Source: Chamaecyparis obtusa
Lineage: Eukaryota > Streptophyta > Pinopsida > Cupressales > Cupressaceae
Direction: 5' to 3'
DNA: 64,000 nucleotides
Assembly: GCA_027943335.1 (NCBI GenBank)
Contig: BSBK01009267.1
Location: 648,001-712,000, forward strand
Below the pieces are notes generated by a model. It had not been told where the DNA came from. It saw only the letters and a program-made list of their open reading frames with translations, and made no database searches. The position numbers and the translations under genes are program-made. How positions within the stretch are numbered: the stretch's first letter is position 1; the number at the start of each line of letters is the position of its first letter. Below, piece by piece: positions 33,000 to 46,984 of this stretch.

Positions 33000-33575
33000 T
33001 ATGGAAAGACGTCCTAAACCTCAAAGTTTCAGTGGTAGTTTTTTTATTGTGGAAAGTATGGACATACAACCTCAGATTGAAGAAGAAAGAATCAAGATCC
33101 TAGAGGTAAGAGAAATTATCATGTCTCAGATAGGCTCAATGGTGTGAGAAGGATAAATGATTCTACCATAAGGAAAATAGGTAGATGTCCATGTGCTATG
33201 ATGAGGAATGATGATAGTAATAAGAAGATTGTCATATGTCTCAGATGCAATATATCTACAAAAATTATTGAATATTGAAGAGACATGCAAATAGATGAGT
33301 TTGATCCAACAGAGATGAATAGGGACATATACAAAGAGAACAAGGAAATGGAGAAGGAGAAGAAAGATGGAAAGAGACAGAAGCACAAAAGAAGGGTCAA
33401 GACAAAGAAAAGAAAGGATGTTGTCAGAAAAGTTCCTACTCTTTTGGAGGTAAGTTAGGGGTCATTACCCCTCCTGATCAAAACTAAGATGTGGAGGATC
33501 ACATCTATTATACTTAAAAGAATAAATCATTCAACATGATTGATGTATAGAGGCTGCTACTCAGGGGGAGTAGTA
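33000..33575 (+). pseudogene. Copia-E gag C-terminal remnant and polypurine tract
   Basis: The + strand near 33,040 reads FYCGKYGHTTSD followed by a stop where the last zinc-knuckle Cys is expected, then RRKNQDPRGKRNYHVS. A basic, Lys-rich tail follows. At 33,556 ctcagggggagtag resembles a Copia polypurine tract. RT and integrase are missing between them. It decays into the LTR at 33,706. Confidence 0.5.
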
Positions 33576-33705
33576 ATCATGATAAGGAAAAAAAATTGGT
33601 GTGAAGTTGAGTGTTTGAAAAGAGAACTGCAAGGAAATGCAAAAATCAATGAGTTAGGTCCTTGATGTTTGATCAAAAGTTGGATGTATTTTAGTGGCTT
33701 AGAAG

Positions 33706-35189
33706 TGTTGGCATAACTAATGATGGTAAGTGATGAGATGATGCATGATACAAATATGGTGATTGAGATGATTAGTTATTGTTTTGTCATTGATGTCAAG
33801 TATTGACCTAGTGTTCTTAGTGTATTATCAATTATGTGAGAAGAATGAATACTATATTTCAAGTGGTTCCAATGGTTTCAATTCTTAAGGGAGATTTGGA
33901 GATGTCTCTGGATGATAACTATATAACCACAACTGTTGAATGTATTATTTGTGTAATTTATGAAATATTGAAGTGTGACAGTGAAACTGCTAGAACAAGC
34001 TATGACTAGCAAAGAATGATTTGATTGGTTTATCAAATCTATGGTGAGATAGGTGACACAATCATAGAATTATGTTTCTAATGCTATGTTGAGTTCATGG
34101 CTATGGGCTTAACTAATTTGGTTGATCGGTAAGCATGTTTTGAGGATACAAAAGTTGTTTCAGTGACCCGTGACAATGTTTTTGTGTTACTGATGGTAGA
34201 TCTTTTGTTGGTGATCGGTGATCATATTGTGATGAAGGATTTGAATTCCAAATATCATGCTGATGTGTCTAATATCATTTATGGTGATGAGTTGTCATTA
34301 CATTGATCAAGGTAGATCATTTTATCAAGATGAAGGTTGAGTTGGTCAAAATATGTTTGACTATTCTTGATAAGATTAATTTTTTGGATCTATCTTATGG
34401 CCAACATGTTAGGTAAAGATGGTTTTTACATTGGGATATGCATTTTGGAATGATCTCTCTAGTTGTGAAGATTGGAAAATTAATTTCAATGTGTTGGATG
34501 AGGTGTTAAGTTAGTGGAACATTTTACCACTTGAGCAGTCATATTTATATCATGAAATCAAAGATTTATATGAGTAGATCGTGATTGTGGAGGTGCGATC
34601 AAGCCAAGGTATTATAGAGTTATCTAAGGATAGGTTGTATGCATTAAAAAGGATTTAATCAAGCAAAGGTGTTTCTATTTACAAAACCAATCTACTTCTT
34701 GTATCCTAACAATTAAAGTAGGCTAAATCCCTTAATCAAGCAGATCCTGATAGATCTTTTATGTAAAACCTTTAACACGATGACACTTTAGATAATGTTT
34801 GAAGTCCTCTACCAAAGCTACTCCTAACAAAGTAATTATCCTAATAGGGATAGAGGTAAATCCCATAACTAGGTTGCACCTAGTAGTATCTTTGTAAAAC
34901 TTCTAACAGGATTAAGCTCCTAACAAGGTGTACTTTAGAAGAGTAAAAAATTTGTGAGTCTCATCTCACACATGGTGTTCACCTATTTGGGTTTCCATAG
35001 AAAAATTTCTATACATTATGTGTTGCATGTTTTATGATGGATGATGTTTATTTGGTTTAAGTCTCATTTTCTTATCAATCGGTAAACTTGTGAATGTTAT
35101 CTTTGAACATTAAAGAAGTTAAAAAGTATTAGATATCTAGATTATCGATTCACCCCCCTCTCAGTAATCTTGGAACCTTAGCACTAACA
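33706..35189 (+). repeat. Copia-E LTR
   Basis: Starts tgttggcataac and ends gcactaaca, with the typical Copia LTR tail gattcacccccctctcag just before the end. A degenerate primer-site-like sequence follows. Gag C-terminal sequence lies on its left and gag N-terminal sequence on its right, so it is the shared LTR of an internal-LTR-internal remnant. No second copy is in the window. Confidence 0.65.
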
Positions 35190-35935
35190 ACTGTCATCAG
35201 ATCTTTGGTCCTCTTTGTGGAGAAGCTTATCGGCTTGAGGTCAAGGTCTAAGAATGATGAGAAAGGAAGGTCCTAAGTTCATAAGGGAGAGATACTCGAT
35301 GTAGAGTGGTAGAATGAAACTTTATCTTAAAGTATGGGTAGCCAGTATTGGAATCATGTTGTTAACCAATATGTTATTCCAACCAGTCCTCTCAATGCAA
35401 ATAAGCTAAGGGAACAACAAGAGATTACTATAGCTATAGAATCCATTGCCTGCAAGTACATTTTCTGATGCAAAGTTTGTTGATATCCAAGATCTTGAAA
35501 CTACCTATGATTTGTTACATAAATTGAAGTTACATGGTGGAGACAAACATGTGCAAAAAGATAAGGTTGGAAACCTAAAATGAAAATTTGATGACATGGA
35601 TAGCTAGAAAAGGATGTTTACATTGAGCAATTGGATGACTTTCAATTATCAAAAGATTTGGATATGGTATGTAGGCTAAAAAGGGCACTTTATGGACTCA
35701 AAAAAGCTCTTAAAGATTAGCATGCTAGATTGGATAAACATTTTCTACAACATAATTTCAAGAAAGGTACTAGAGATAAAAATCTATATTTCAAGGTCAA
35801 AGATAAAATTTTGATATTGGTAGTATGCGTTGATGATATCATAATTAAAGGAGATAATGAAGTGTGTAAGATATTTGTTTTGGAAATACAAAGTGAGTTT
35901 TAAATGTCCATGATTGGTTAGTTTACATGATGAAA
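35190..35935 (+). pseudogene. Copia-E gag start joined to RT fragment
   Basis: The first part encodes Copia gag residues (VIPTSPLNANKLREQQEIT, then in shifted frames FVDIQDLETTYDLLHKLKL and KFDDM). From about 35,640 an RT fragment appears: RLKRALYGLKKALKD, then VCVDDIIIKGDNEV containing the catalytic V-D-D (about 35,826-35,840). The region between is deleted. Stops are frequent. Homology ends near 35,940. Confidence 0.7.
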
Positions 35936-38900
35936 AGGAAAGTAATGCAAGGTGGTAGATTACTCCTGCTTTTTAAACTTGCACGCTCAGAAGGAAGATG
36001 TCCCAATAGGCTCAAGTAGGAACTAAGCATTGACCAAGACAATAATCCTTTGTCAAAATCTATAAATTATTAAATGGAAAGAGAGAAATGAAAATAATAT
36101 TGTAGTGTAGAAAGCTAAATAGGTAAATATAGATAGATCTGGAAATTACAAACTGACAACTAACTATCAAAATTAGAAATGACCTGAATTGAGGTCCAGA
36201 CTACTATACTGACCTATGATTTCAATTTGGGATGAAGTTGCAAGGTACACAATGTGTCAAAAATTTTGTACCTAGGAACAAAAAATTTCAAACATTCTAT
36301 TCCTTGTACTTTTGGTTGGAATTTGTAGAGTCTCTCTGATAGTTCTTGATTTGTCTAGAAAAGATCTGATAACTTTGTCACCTTTTCCTACACACAAAAA
36401 AATTGAGAAAATGTTGGGTGAAATGGGTTTTCCTTGGTCAAACCCCTTTTTAAGAATCAAACTTGAAAATGGAGGGTGAACCCACAATAGTGGGTTACAC
36501 TTTTTTCCCTAAATGGACACTGAACTCTACATTTTCAAAAAAACTTTCAGATTCAAATGCATATTGTCGTTTAACCATTTGAAATCAGAAGATGAAGTAA
36601 ATTAGAGTCTTTTAGGATTTTCTGTCTAGATTCTAAATATATTTGTTCTTATTTTTGAATTAATTTGAATGGTTTTTTCTTTCTCCCACGAAAACTAGTA
36701 TGTTGCTAAAAATGTAATTTTCAAAGAGTTACATTGTTTTCATAGAGCATTACTTTTTTTCCAAAACAAATATCAATGAGTTTGTTTCAAATTTAGTTTT
36801 GTAACATCCATATGGAGGACATGCAATTGGTTTGATGACATTATCATGATTATTGCATATTTTATCAATGTTTGAAGTTGACTAAACCGTAATTTTTGAC
36901 ATAACTTGACTACATAGCTTATAACTTGTCGTGTATTTGTCCAATTTAATTTTTATTTTTTTTGATAGAAAGAGAACTTCAATAACTAAGACAAAAATAT
37001 TTTTTACAATTTTTTTTTCTCTCATTTACTATTTTTCCATAAGCATCAAACATAGACTTAGACATAGGGTGAAATATATATGTTTAGTAAAACTAAAAAT
37101 ACAAAGTCATAATAAACTTAATATATATTAACATTATAATCATTCGAAATATTTTTCTCAATAGTACCATACTACATGGATAGGTTTGTCAAATGAATTC
37201 ATTTGATTTTCCAAATGATAAAGTCGGAGTGATTTTTTGTCAGCATTTTAATAGGTGCGAAGGAGACTCCATTGTAGCTATGAATGAGGAGTATGGATGT
37301 TATATCAATGTTTTATTTTATGTAAGAGGCTTTGAGCTAACCATTTGTAATTAATTCATTCAAATGGAACCTCTCAAGGATCAAATCATCATATTTTATA
37401 AAAGTGGGTTATTTCAGAAAAAAAAAATGGCATGTCTAAAAAAGTGTAACCCACTATTGTGGGGTCACCTTGGAAGGAAACTACATAAAGAAATATATGT
37501 AAAAAGGTAAATTTTTTATTCACCTTGTATAAACCCTCATGAACAGAAGTATAAGTCACTGATTTTTGTGAAGATGCTTTAATGTTTCTTGAATTGAATG
37601 TGTTGACCTTGGAATGTATAATGAAATCAAGGATTCCTTCATAAATGTATGGATCTATGAATGCCACTCCTAGATCTTCAATGAAAATATGCTTGATAAC
37701 AACTTTTAATGAAGGAGGGAAATATAAAGATGGATAAATAAAGGATCTCCTTACGTTATTGTCAGCTTGTCTACCTGGCTTTCATGGGAGAGAATCAATT
37801 TTTAAAAATGGAGAAGATTTCCTTCAATTTTTTATGGATGGTTGAAGAAAATTAGATCTTGGATGCTTTCTTTTCAAATATTGAATTCTCCTTGAATGCT
37901 TGAATTCTCTTGAAATCTTTATTATGGCTGCATATAGATCTTGTTAGTCTCCAAAATGAGGAGAGATAGGGTGTTTATATACCTCATTACATATTTTGAG
38001 ATTTAAAATTAATTCAAGTCAACCACGAGATCTAATTTCCCACCAAAACCCTGACATAGGGCTCCTGGCCAAGTTTGAGCCAAAACAAGTGGGAAGATAA
38101 CGTCTCAAACATTATGTTCTTGGGTATATAATTTTTGAAATGTTATGTACCAAGGAAAATAAGCTAAAACTTTGACTGGGTGTTAGGATAATGGGCTAGA
38201 TTCAAGAAAAGAAGAATTAGGTTGCTAGGCTCAAGCATAATGGATATTGAATCTCCAAATCACCATAATGGACACTGAATTTTTAATATAGTGTTGCCCC
38301 CTGCAACAAACTAGCCATTTTTTTTTTATATAGAAAATGCTTGAGTAAAAGCCTTTTTCAAAAGCACAATTTTTGATGTACTATAGAGGATTTTATTAAG
38401 CCTATGAAATGTCTCCCTTGCACCTCCTCTATTCAAATGTTTCTATTTAAAATAGTGGTGTTGGACTATATCATTTATTTTGAGAAGTTTTCTCTTATTG
38501 GTAGATGTAACTACCCATGTGTTCTCTAATAGCACCATAATCTTGGATATTTTAACACTAGAACTTACATTTTTCTAGTATGACAGAAACCTATCCTAGT
38601 GCTTATGATTTTTTTGTTATTTTTTTTTTATTCTATATATGATAGAGATTTTGTCCCATCCTTGGGTGTTTGGAGATGCGATTCTTTTTTCCCATCCCTT
38701 CATCCTTGGACAACCTCTTTTAACCCCCAAGTGGTTCATGTTAGGTTTTCCCTTACTTAGCCTAGACTTGAGAGTCTAACTCCCTTTTCAATTATGGCAT
38801 AATAGTGTATATGACTCTATTGAATTTTTTTTGTGTCCCTCCATCATGGTTGGAACTAATAATAGTCTCTTCTACCACACCTCCTTTTTGAAGATTTTAG

Positions 38901-40904
38901 TTTATTTAGACATTTTTAAACCTATTCCTACTCAGATCTCTTTTTGGGTAAGTGATATGCACTAGAGAGATCCTAGATCACAAAATAGTCTCATTTATAT
39001 ATGTAGATTCTTCTTTGTAACTGGGCACATGGCTTCCTCTCATCCTCATGGTTTCAGAACTCACTTCTCTCATACTTGTGGAAAAATGTTAATCAATTTC
39101 ATCTAACAATCTTCCCTATAAACTTAGATTCTAATCCTGATTCTAAGGTAGACTCCATCTGCCCTCCTTAATTTATAATCATTCTTTGATGACTTTTACT
39201 AGCTTAGCTCAGGTTTCTTCTCTAGTGACCCCTATTGCTTTGATGAATATTATTCTTTCTGTGGTGGCTTGTAATAGTCTAGCTCAAGTTGCTTCTTTAT
39301 AAATCCCTATTACTTTGATGGATGTTATTCTTGTAGAGGCCCCTTCTTAGGGTGTTTCCCTTATGAATAGTAATGCTAATTGTGACCCTCTAGTTCCTTT
39401 TGATGTCATCTCAAGTAAGGGTATAACCATGTCTATAGTTTAGGGTTTCATCTCTTAGAGTGGAGGTTTCTACTTTTAGGGTCAAAATCTTGCCTGTCTG
39501 ACTTATCTACCTCTTCTCATGGCTCTAGAAGTATTGCACCACTTGCACTTGAAGAGGTGAATGCTTCTTCTTTGACAATCATTCTATAAAAGAAAAGATC
39601 AATCCCTTTTTTTAAAAATGTGAGTTTATTTAGTTAGGCCCACTTCTTGGCCCCAACTCTAATCTTCACTAGGTATTTGTATTGTTTTATTGTATAACTA
39701 TTTTTGAAATAATCTTTGTTTCATTTGGTTAATTTTAAGTTGGCCTCAACTTTATTGTTTGGAGTATCATTTTAATCCATCTATGCTCTCTATTCTAATT
39801 TGGGTTTAGATGTTTTGTTCAAATTTGTAATGAATTTGAGAGATTTCATACTAAATTTAATAAAGAATAACTTTGTACATCTTTTATCAACAATAAATTT
39901 TGCTGTTCAACTTTGGGTTTCTAGTCACTGTAAAACTAATTTTCCTCTAATAAAAAAAGAAGAATTTACTCAATTTAAGAGTGAGAAATTTTTTGGCTAT
40001 AGATGCATTATAAATATATTCATGTTGTTCTTCATGATCTTTCAAATGCCTATCAAAATGAGCATATTAGAAAATACATCAATATGATTGGATTAAGTAG
40101 CCATGCTAGGATTTTGATCATAATTATCCCTTCAGATAGGATGAGTAGAGTCTCAAGAAACATGTGGCAAGGAAATGATATGGCTAAGAGATAGAGAGAA
40201 TAAGCAATATAGATAAATTTGTGTGTTTATTTTACACAAGAATTTATCTCGTAAAATAATTATTACATTTATTATAATTTAATATAACCACGACTATTAT
40301 ATAAGAGAAAAGGACCTAGATATATAATATCCATCATTATAATGAAATTATATTTTAAAATTCTTTAAACATAGCTAATTGTCTATGTTAAATTAATCAA
40401 TCATTTTAATATTTACTTATTTATTTATCAAACTTAAAAAAACAAATATAATATCAATGAGTTTGATTTTATTTTTAATTTTTTCACATCTAAATAAATA
40501 ATATACTACTTATTATTTATAGTACATGAAATTATATAATTGTTTTACAATTGAATCTTTAATTTTTGAAATGTGAATGACGAATTTATAATCATCCTCA
40601 AATAAATTTAATTACCAATCATTTCATATTATTTTTTATAGCTGATACTATAGTAGAAGTGCAAGCTGATTTAGTTGTCTTCATATTAGAAATACCTATC
40701 CTACTGCAAACAAAATGTATACTCTTACATGATTTGAACTAAACTTATGACCTCTCTTTCAAGAATATTAGACTAATTCAAACATAATAGTAGATAATAA
40801 TTTTCCTTTGTCATTTTCTGGATGGAATGTCTCAGACTTAATAAAGACAAAAACATGTTGCCAGGAGCATCTTTGCTGGTTTGCATGTCGAGTAACAATT
40901 GGGA
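35936..40904. other. Long noncoding interval without a recognised gene
   Basis: About 5 kb of AT-rich DNA. All frames are short and none shows a familiar motif. It contains an inverted repeat of about 25 bp built on gtgtaacccactattgtggg (36,480-36,508 and 37,442-37,468). Around 38,600-39,750 a + strand C/T-rich stretch has long low-quality frames that could be an old transposon end, but I cannot name it. Confidence 0.5.
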
Positions 40905-41335
40905 CAAGTACAGACCACACATGCTGATCCCTATTCTAAGCATTCGGATAAAAGAAAGAGGACAGCGACGTTGGGTTAAAAGTATTCCACAAAATATACA
41001 AAAAAACTCTTCATTTAGTTGATGGAAATGACGAGGAGATGGACAAGCGGCCCCCATGTTTATATGCGTTAGACAACAGGCTGGAAGAGAACCATGTCCA
41101 GCAACAAGTACAAGTATAGACCACACATTCTGATCCATATTCAAAGCATTCGGATAAAAAGCAACGAGGACAGAGACGTTGGATTAAAAGTATTCCACAA
41201 AATAAACAAAACTCTTCATGTAGTTGATGGAAACGGCGAAGAGATGGACAAGCGCCCGCCATGTTTACCTGCCCCGGTCCAAACAGGGTCGACCTACTTG
41301 GTGTAGACCACAGGCTGGAAGAGAACCATGTCCAC
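40905..41335 (-). repeat. Tandem duplication of the 3' end and flank of CPS copy 1
   Basis: Two adjacent units of about 200-230 bp. The right unit (41,107-41,335) contains the last codons of CPS copy 1 (VDMVLFQPVV, then YTK and the stop) and its 3' flank. The left unit (40,905-41,100) repeats the flank and ends in LDMVLFQPVV then a stop. Shared blocks include gcattcggataaaa and ggctggaagagaaccatgtc. The right unit has about 30 extra bases near 41,265-41,300. The left unit has no upstream exon and cannot code. Confidence 0.85.
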
Positions 41336-42931
41336 GTGATCATCCATCTCCTTATTGCTGCAATGTGTAGTGTAATAGAAGCTCTTGCTCACACTCATAC
41401 ACACACGTTTAACCATACTTGGAACTCCTCTGTGACCCTCGTGTACCGCCCAAACCAGTTCCCTCATCGCTTCATCAGCCCTCTGCTTTAGGTCTATGAA
41501 ATTTTCTTCTTCCACAGGAACCGACACATTACGTTCACATCCCCGCTTCTCCTGAAAAGAAACATCCTTTTAAAAACGACGAATACTCGGTATACAATTG
41601 TACTCTTGCCAGGATTTTATGAGATGGAAGTACGTACCTTCGAGTGAGTGGCTACCCGCAGGAGGGAGCAAACCGTGTTTGTGAGCTTTATCGTTTGAGA
41701 GAATTCGGGTCGGCAGATCGAAACCCGGGAGATCACTTCTGTGTCCAAGAATGATGCTGACATTACAATGACCTCGGCTTCTGGAACGACGTTAACCTCG
41801 GCACCTTCTTCTCCTGTGTCCGCCTCTTTTGCCAACCAAGTCTGCCACTGCAGTGCAATGTGATTTGATTAGTTATAAGTTAAGAATAATACGACTGTAA
41901 CTGGAAAATACTCTGTTTTGCATGTAAAGGATAATATTCTCGGTTTTGCATGTATTTACAGCGTTTATTAGTACGTCGCTGATGTCCCGACCCTGCGCAA
42001 TGCTGCCATCCACGCACAACATTTTGATCATCCGAAACATACACGTCAAAAGACGTGTTGCGGATTTCGGAATTGAAGTCTGCCCTGGCTAGATCAACGT
42101 ATGCGGTGTTGTTCACAAACGGCATTCTGTAAAATCATAAACAAGGGACAAATTCAAATCACGTGGCTTGATAAAGGAGGCCTTGTCAGAGTTATGATAC
42201 GAGGTTTTGTAATTTGTTTACCTGTAAAGCGACTTCCCAATCCAAATATCATCCGTCCCGTACTGTTCAATGTACAGTCTCGTCTCAATCCGGGGTTGAC
42301 TGGCATACCATGGGAAATCAAGAGCGTACTCAACCTAACACAAACAAACAATGTAACTTCTAAACTGTTCTATCAATTCAAGAGATTACAATAAGCTTTT
42401 TGACGAAATAATCAAATATGAGATTAACTGATGATGAATGAATTATAATTTTCTTATTATATAGAGGTCGTTGATCTTTTATAAAATTTTGTTGAAATAC
42501 TTGAATTATTACAAACAAAACAGAAAACTAAAAGCATCAAATTTTGCTCATTACCTCGCCCACTAAACCCTTGGAGATAATCCATTTGTCATTGATCTGG
42601 TTTTTGGCTCTCTTATCCTCTAGAAAATCCTTACTAAATTGTTTGGCTTCTTGTAGTATAGATTCACCAGGAAACAGAATTTGGGAGGCCCTGTATAAGT
42701 TATATATTCCTGTAACAGCTTGGCTCGCTTGCCCTTTAAAACAAATGAACTGATCACCTTGTTTAAAATGAGAAAATACTTCTGCAATACCAAAATATGA
42801 AGGATTATGTCAATTGTCCATCACAGTAACACTATAAAGAAACAACGTTTATTGTTCTAAAAGAGTATGGGAAGCTAACCAGTAGATACATCAAATCCAT
42901 GTAATCGAAGGAGTCTGAAAGCCATGGATGT

Positions 42932-42943
42932 GTCATCTATATC
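42932..42943 (-). other. DxDD catalytic motif of CPS copy 1
   Basis: The - strand encodes Asp-Ile-Asp-Asp followed by Thr-Ser-Met. In class II diterpene synthases the middle Asp of DxDD protonates the substrate. The motif is undamaged although the gene is broken elsewhere. Confidence 0.92.
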
Positions 42944-43215
42944 TTGAACTGAAGAATCCCTTGCCCACCCAATACCTTCATTTGCCCAGTATCTGGACTA
43001 TAAAGAACAAACAAATTATGGCTCCAGAATTGTATAGATCACAATGTTTCAAATTTGAGAATTTTTAAGGGTAATAATTTTTTTCATTAATCACCTATAC
43101 ACGTAGTCAAGATTGTTTCTGGTCTCTTTTCCAAAATATCGAGCAATGCCGAGGCGTTCTAGGCGATCCACCATCCATAAATGCTCAAATAAATCCACAG
43201 GATACGCGTTGGGCG

Positions 43216-45800
43216 CTGGTAATAAACATATGCCACAACCCCATGATTAGAAGTATAAGCTAATTTTGGCCGATAGATAGCTCAACCTAATTCATAGAAG
43301 AAATTTATTGATCCTAACTATTCCATAGATATAGTTAAGTAGTATCTCAATTGCTTTTGCTTCAAAAGAAGCAAACAAATCGGCTAGAGTTTTAGTTAAT
43401 TCTAACAATTGTTTGAATTAAATTTCAGTTTATATACATTTTGTTATTGAAAACAAATGGAACAAACTAAGTCGAAAGTAGCCGTTATAAGAAGAAAAGA
43501 TTAGAACGTAATTTTGTATACAATAATATATTTTTATCAATATAGTTGAATTTGTGGGTGGATATATTTTTTATAACACCATTTTTCATTTAAAATATAA
43601 TCGTATTTTATATAAAACTAATCATATATATCTAACATTTTTTATATGTAGTATTATAATATATTTTCTATATCAATGAGTCAATCGACTATAGTCATTG
43701 TGAGAATCTCTTTACATTATATTTAAATGTTTAATTGAAAAGATTATGATATTTTATCTATATATTTTGATGAGTTTCTTTTTGTTACAAATTTATCATG
43801 ATTAAGTTAGCAATGAAGAAAGAGCATGAGATAAAAAAAAAAATTGAATTTGATCAAATAATTTCTCGTCATTAAAATGAATCAAATACATAATGAATTT
43901 TTTATATTTCAAACCAACTATCTAAATGATATCTTATTAAACTATAAAACTACATCAATACTAACAATAATAGTAATGTGAGATTAACACTATATTAGAT
44001 ATTAGTTTGTAGTTTAGTGTATTTGATGATCACTTAAAGATTGAAATCATGTATATAGTAAGTTTAATTTTAATGTTCATAGAGACTCTCAAAAGAAACT
44101 CACTTGCAAGTTAGAAAGATATTTCTGAGAGATATTAGTGACAAAAAATTTATAATAGTTTATAGATTGCATCTATTAAAATTGGTTTAATATCTTATAT
44201 TGATAGTCATAGGAATAAAGCATCTATTTTAGAAAAAAAAAAATCTTTAAGAAGGATTTTCAATCTGGTTCTAGGGAAATCTACAAGCATCATAAAAAAA
44301 TTTATTATATTTTTATTTAATAGACGTAAAAATGTGTAACACACATATTTTTTTGAGATAACAATTCTACTTAAAGAAAGAGTAACAAACGTATTTAAAG
44401 AAAGAGAAATAATGAGTAATAAACATATTTTTTTTAGATAACAATTCTATTATAACTTTGCTAAAAAGATATTTGTTTCATAAAAGGAGAAACACCTTAA
44501 TACATGGGATATCACTTTCAGAAGAGACTTGGTCAATGATTATGCTATTAAGTTTAAGTTTCGTACATCAAAAAAACCTTTTGAATATGGTTTCCTTATT
44601 GTGTTATTCAACAATATTTTGAGTAAGCTAAGAGTGAATGTTGGACTACTTAGTCATAAACTTGAGAGTTGGCATTAGAAGTATAAGTTCACTTTCACAT
44701 ACTCTAGCAAGATAAATATCTCTACCTAGTTTGTAAATTTTTTTTATTGATTTTGAGTATTTGATACTATTATTGTTGACTAATTAAGTACAATATTATC
44801 TAATTTAATGATTGTAACTATTTCTTTATTTAGTTAAATAATTTAATATAATATTCTATTCAATAATATTAGAAGAAGAAGTTGATCTTATTTTCTATAT
44901 AGATATAAATAAGAATAATAATTGATTAAAAATTCTGAATGATGAGATTGAACTAATTCAACAGAGTGGGACTTGAAATCTTATGCCCATTCTAAAAAGA
45001 AGAAATATGTTCTTAAAGTTAAAGACCTTATAGCACAAATGAATAAATTGGCAAAATCAAAGTTAAAATTCTTAGTAATTGACTATTTACAACAAATTAA
45101 AATTAATTCCAAAGGTCTTTCATGTTAGTAGGATTAAAGTTGTGTCTTAAATAACTCTAAGTGCAAACTTATTTGTAAGTTTCTTAGGTCTTAGATATTA
45201 TTTATAAAAGTCAGCTTTAAATGTGGTCATGTATCTTATTTGTTTCTTTCATCCTAGGTTCTTTAATAGTAATTTAATTTTTTTGTCTCATAAACATAAG
45301 ATTAAGGCACATGTAAGCATCTTGTTTAATCCTATCACTCACCTTGATTATATAAGAAAGACTCCTGTACACTTATGAAACATCTCATAGATCTTGATAT
45401 CAAACTTGTGAAAGATTCCTTGTCTTATTTTTAGGTGGTCCTGGGTGTCAAACTAGTCTTCAGCTCCTACATTACACTCAGACAGACTATTTGCATCAAG
45501 TTAAAATTGATTATATTAAGACTTTTTCATTTATTTCAACAATAAAATTAATATCAGCATTCTTAAATGAAGTTTTGATAAAAAAGGGTTCGATAATATT
45601 CTTCTCAATATAACTTATTTTGTATATAATTTGATATATTGCGCATTGCAGCAACTATTATTTTGGAAAAGTAAAAAAAATATGTTATAGAAAAAACAGA
45701 GCTCATATGCCTCACATTTTCTACAATTCACAATCGCCTCTATCAGTTCTATCTCCCCCTTAAGATCATATGCATGTGAAATAGAAATGAAATTAATTAC
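43216..45800 (-). other. Large intron 5 of CPS copy 1
   Basis: A 2.6-kb intron, far longer than its neighbours (0.1-0.5 kb). It starts GTAATT and ends ACCAG. It is AT-rich and contains a near-duplicate block around agataacaattcta (44,359 and 44,438). Around 45,370-45,540 the + strand faintly resembles a Copia RT (KDSLSYF, LGVKLV). An old insertion may explain its length; this is weakly supported. Confidence 0.5.
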
Positions 45801-46984
45801 CTCCTCCATTGTGTATCTTTACTATTTTAGCTAGGTACCTAGCACAATTAACATCGCTAGTTTGTATAAGAGTGCATGCTATAGAAGCTGGTGAGAATAG
45901 AAACGATCCGTCCTTCGATTGCAACTCCCGAAGCTTATCCCAATCCACCACATCACACAACCCTTCTAGAGAATGTAGCAATGTCGATGGAGATTTGTGA
46001 AGAACGTCCAGTGGTATTCTGCATTAGTCAAGGCATCCGCGTATTGATCAATCTAGATTTATACAACAAATTTGAAATCATATTCCTTTTATCAATAAAA
46101 TATGATTATGAGCCATTTAATCAAATCAAAACATAACTAAATCTTAGATAGACTTGTCATTACCTTTTCAATTTCAAGACCCTTTCGGCGTAGACTTGAT
46201 GTAGGAGATCATCATCGTAAGGAAGGTCTAAGTTCATGGCTTTAGCATCTTCAATCAAAGCAGGAAAGCTGATCTCGAAGCCAATCAGACTGTGAACGCC
46301 ATTTCCGGCATTTATGTTTTGAATATGTCTCTGAAGAAAACATAATCCTGTACGTAATAAAGAAACCATGAAGCCAGCAAAAGAATGATAACATAAATGT
46401 ATTAATAAAAGAAAACAACAAACTCTTAAAGGAGAGCCAATGATCTTCACACAGGAGAAATTTAATCACTGTATGGTCTTAAAAAACAAAGTAGCTATTT
46501 AGTCACTGTATAGTCTTAAACAATAGAATAGATACACCATTTAATATTCTGGAATTTTACATAAAACATAGGAGCTAATTTTAACAATGCTCAACGTACA
46601 ACGGAAACAAAGAAATAGAAATTCAAAGAGGTTTTCATTTCTTCATTGGAAACTTGTTATTGCAGCAGAAGAGGTAAATGTAAAATGCTAAACACAAATC
46701 TAACAAAACAAACACTAATAAAACAAACTTAGAAATGGCAGGAAGCGGATCAATGTCAGTTGCCAAAAGTTTTTCTGGCTTCAAACTTCAAGCACACAGT
46801 GTTACAAAAAACTGGCGCGGCTCAAAACCAAACTAATCTATATACCTTTGTTGATCGTGTCAGAAGCCATATTCCATGTTTTAAGAGCAATGACGCAACC
46901 GAGCGTGTTGAGAATTCTGTCACGGATATGAAATAGCTGAGAATCTCCCCATGAGCTGTCTGTGAGCTGATTTTCAATAATCCA

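Noticed and set aside
33119..33400. - strand frames rich in Leu/Ser/Phe resembling membrane proteins
   Set aside because: They are the antisense of a Lys/Glu/Arg-rich gag remnant on the + strand.
38600..39750. Possible LINE ORF1 remnant (+ strand, C/T-rich)
   Set aside because: No motif could be read with confidence in any frame.
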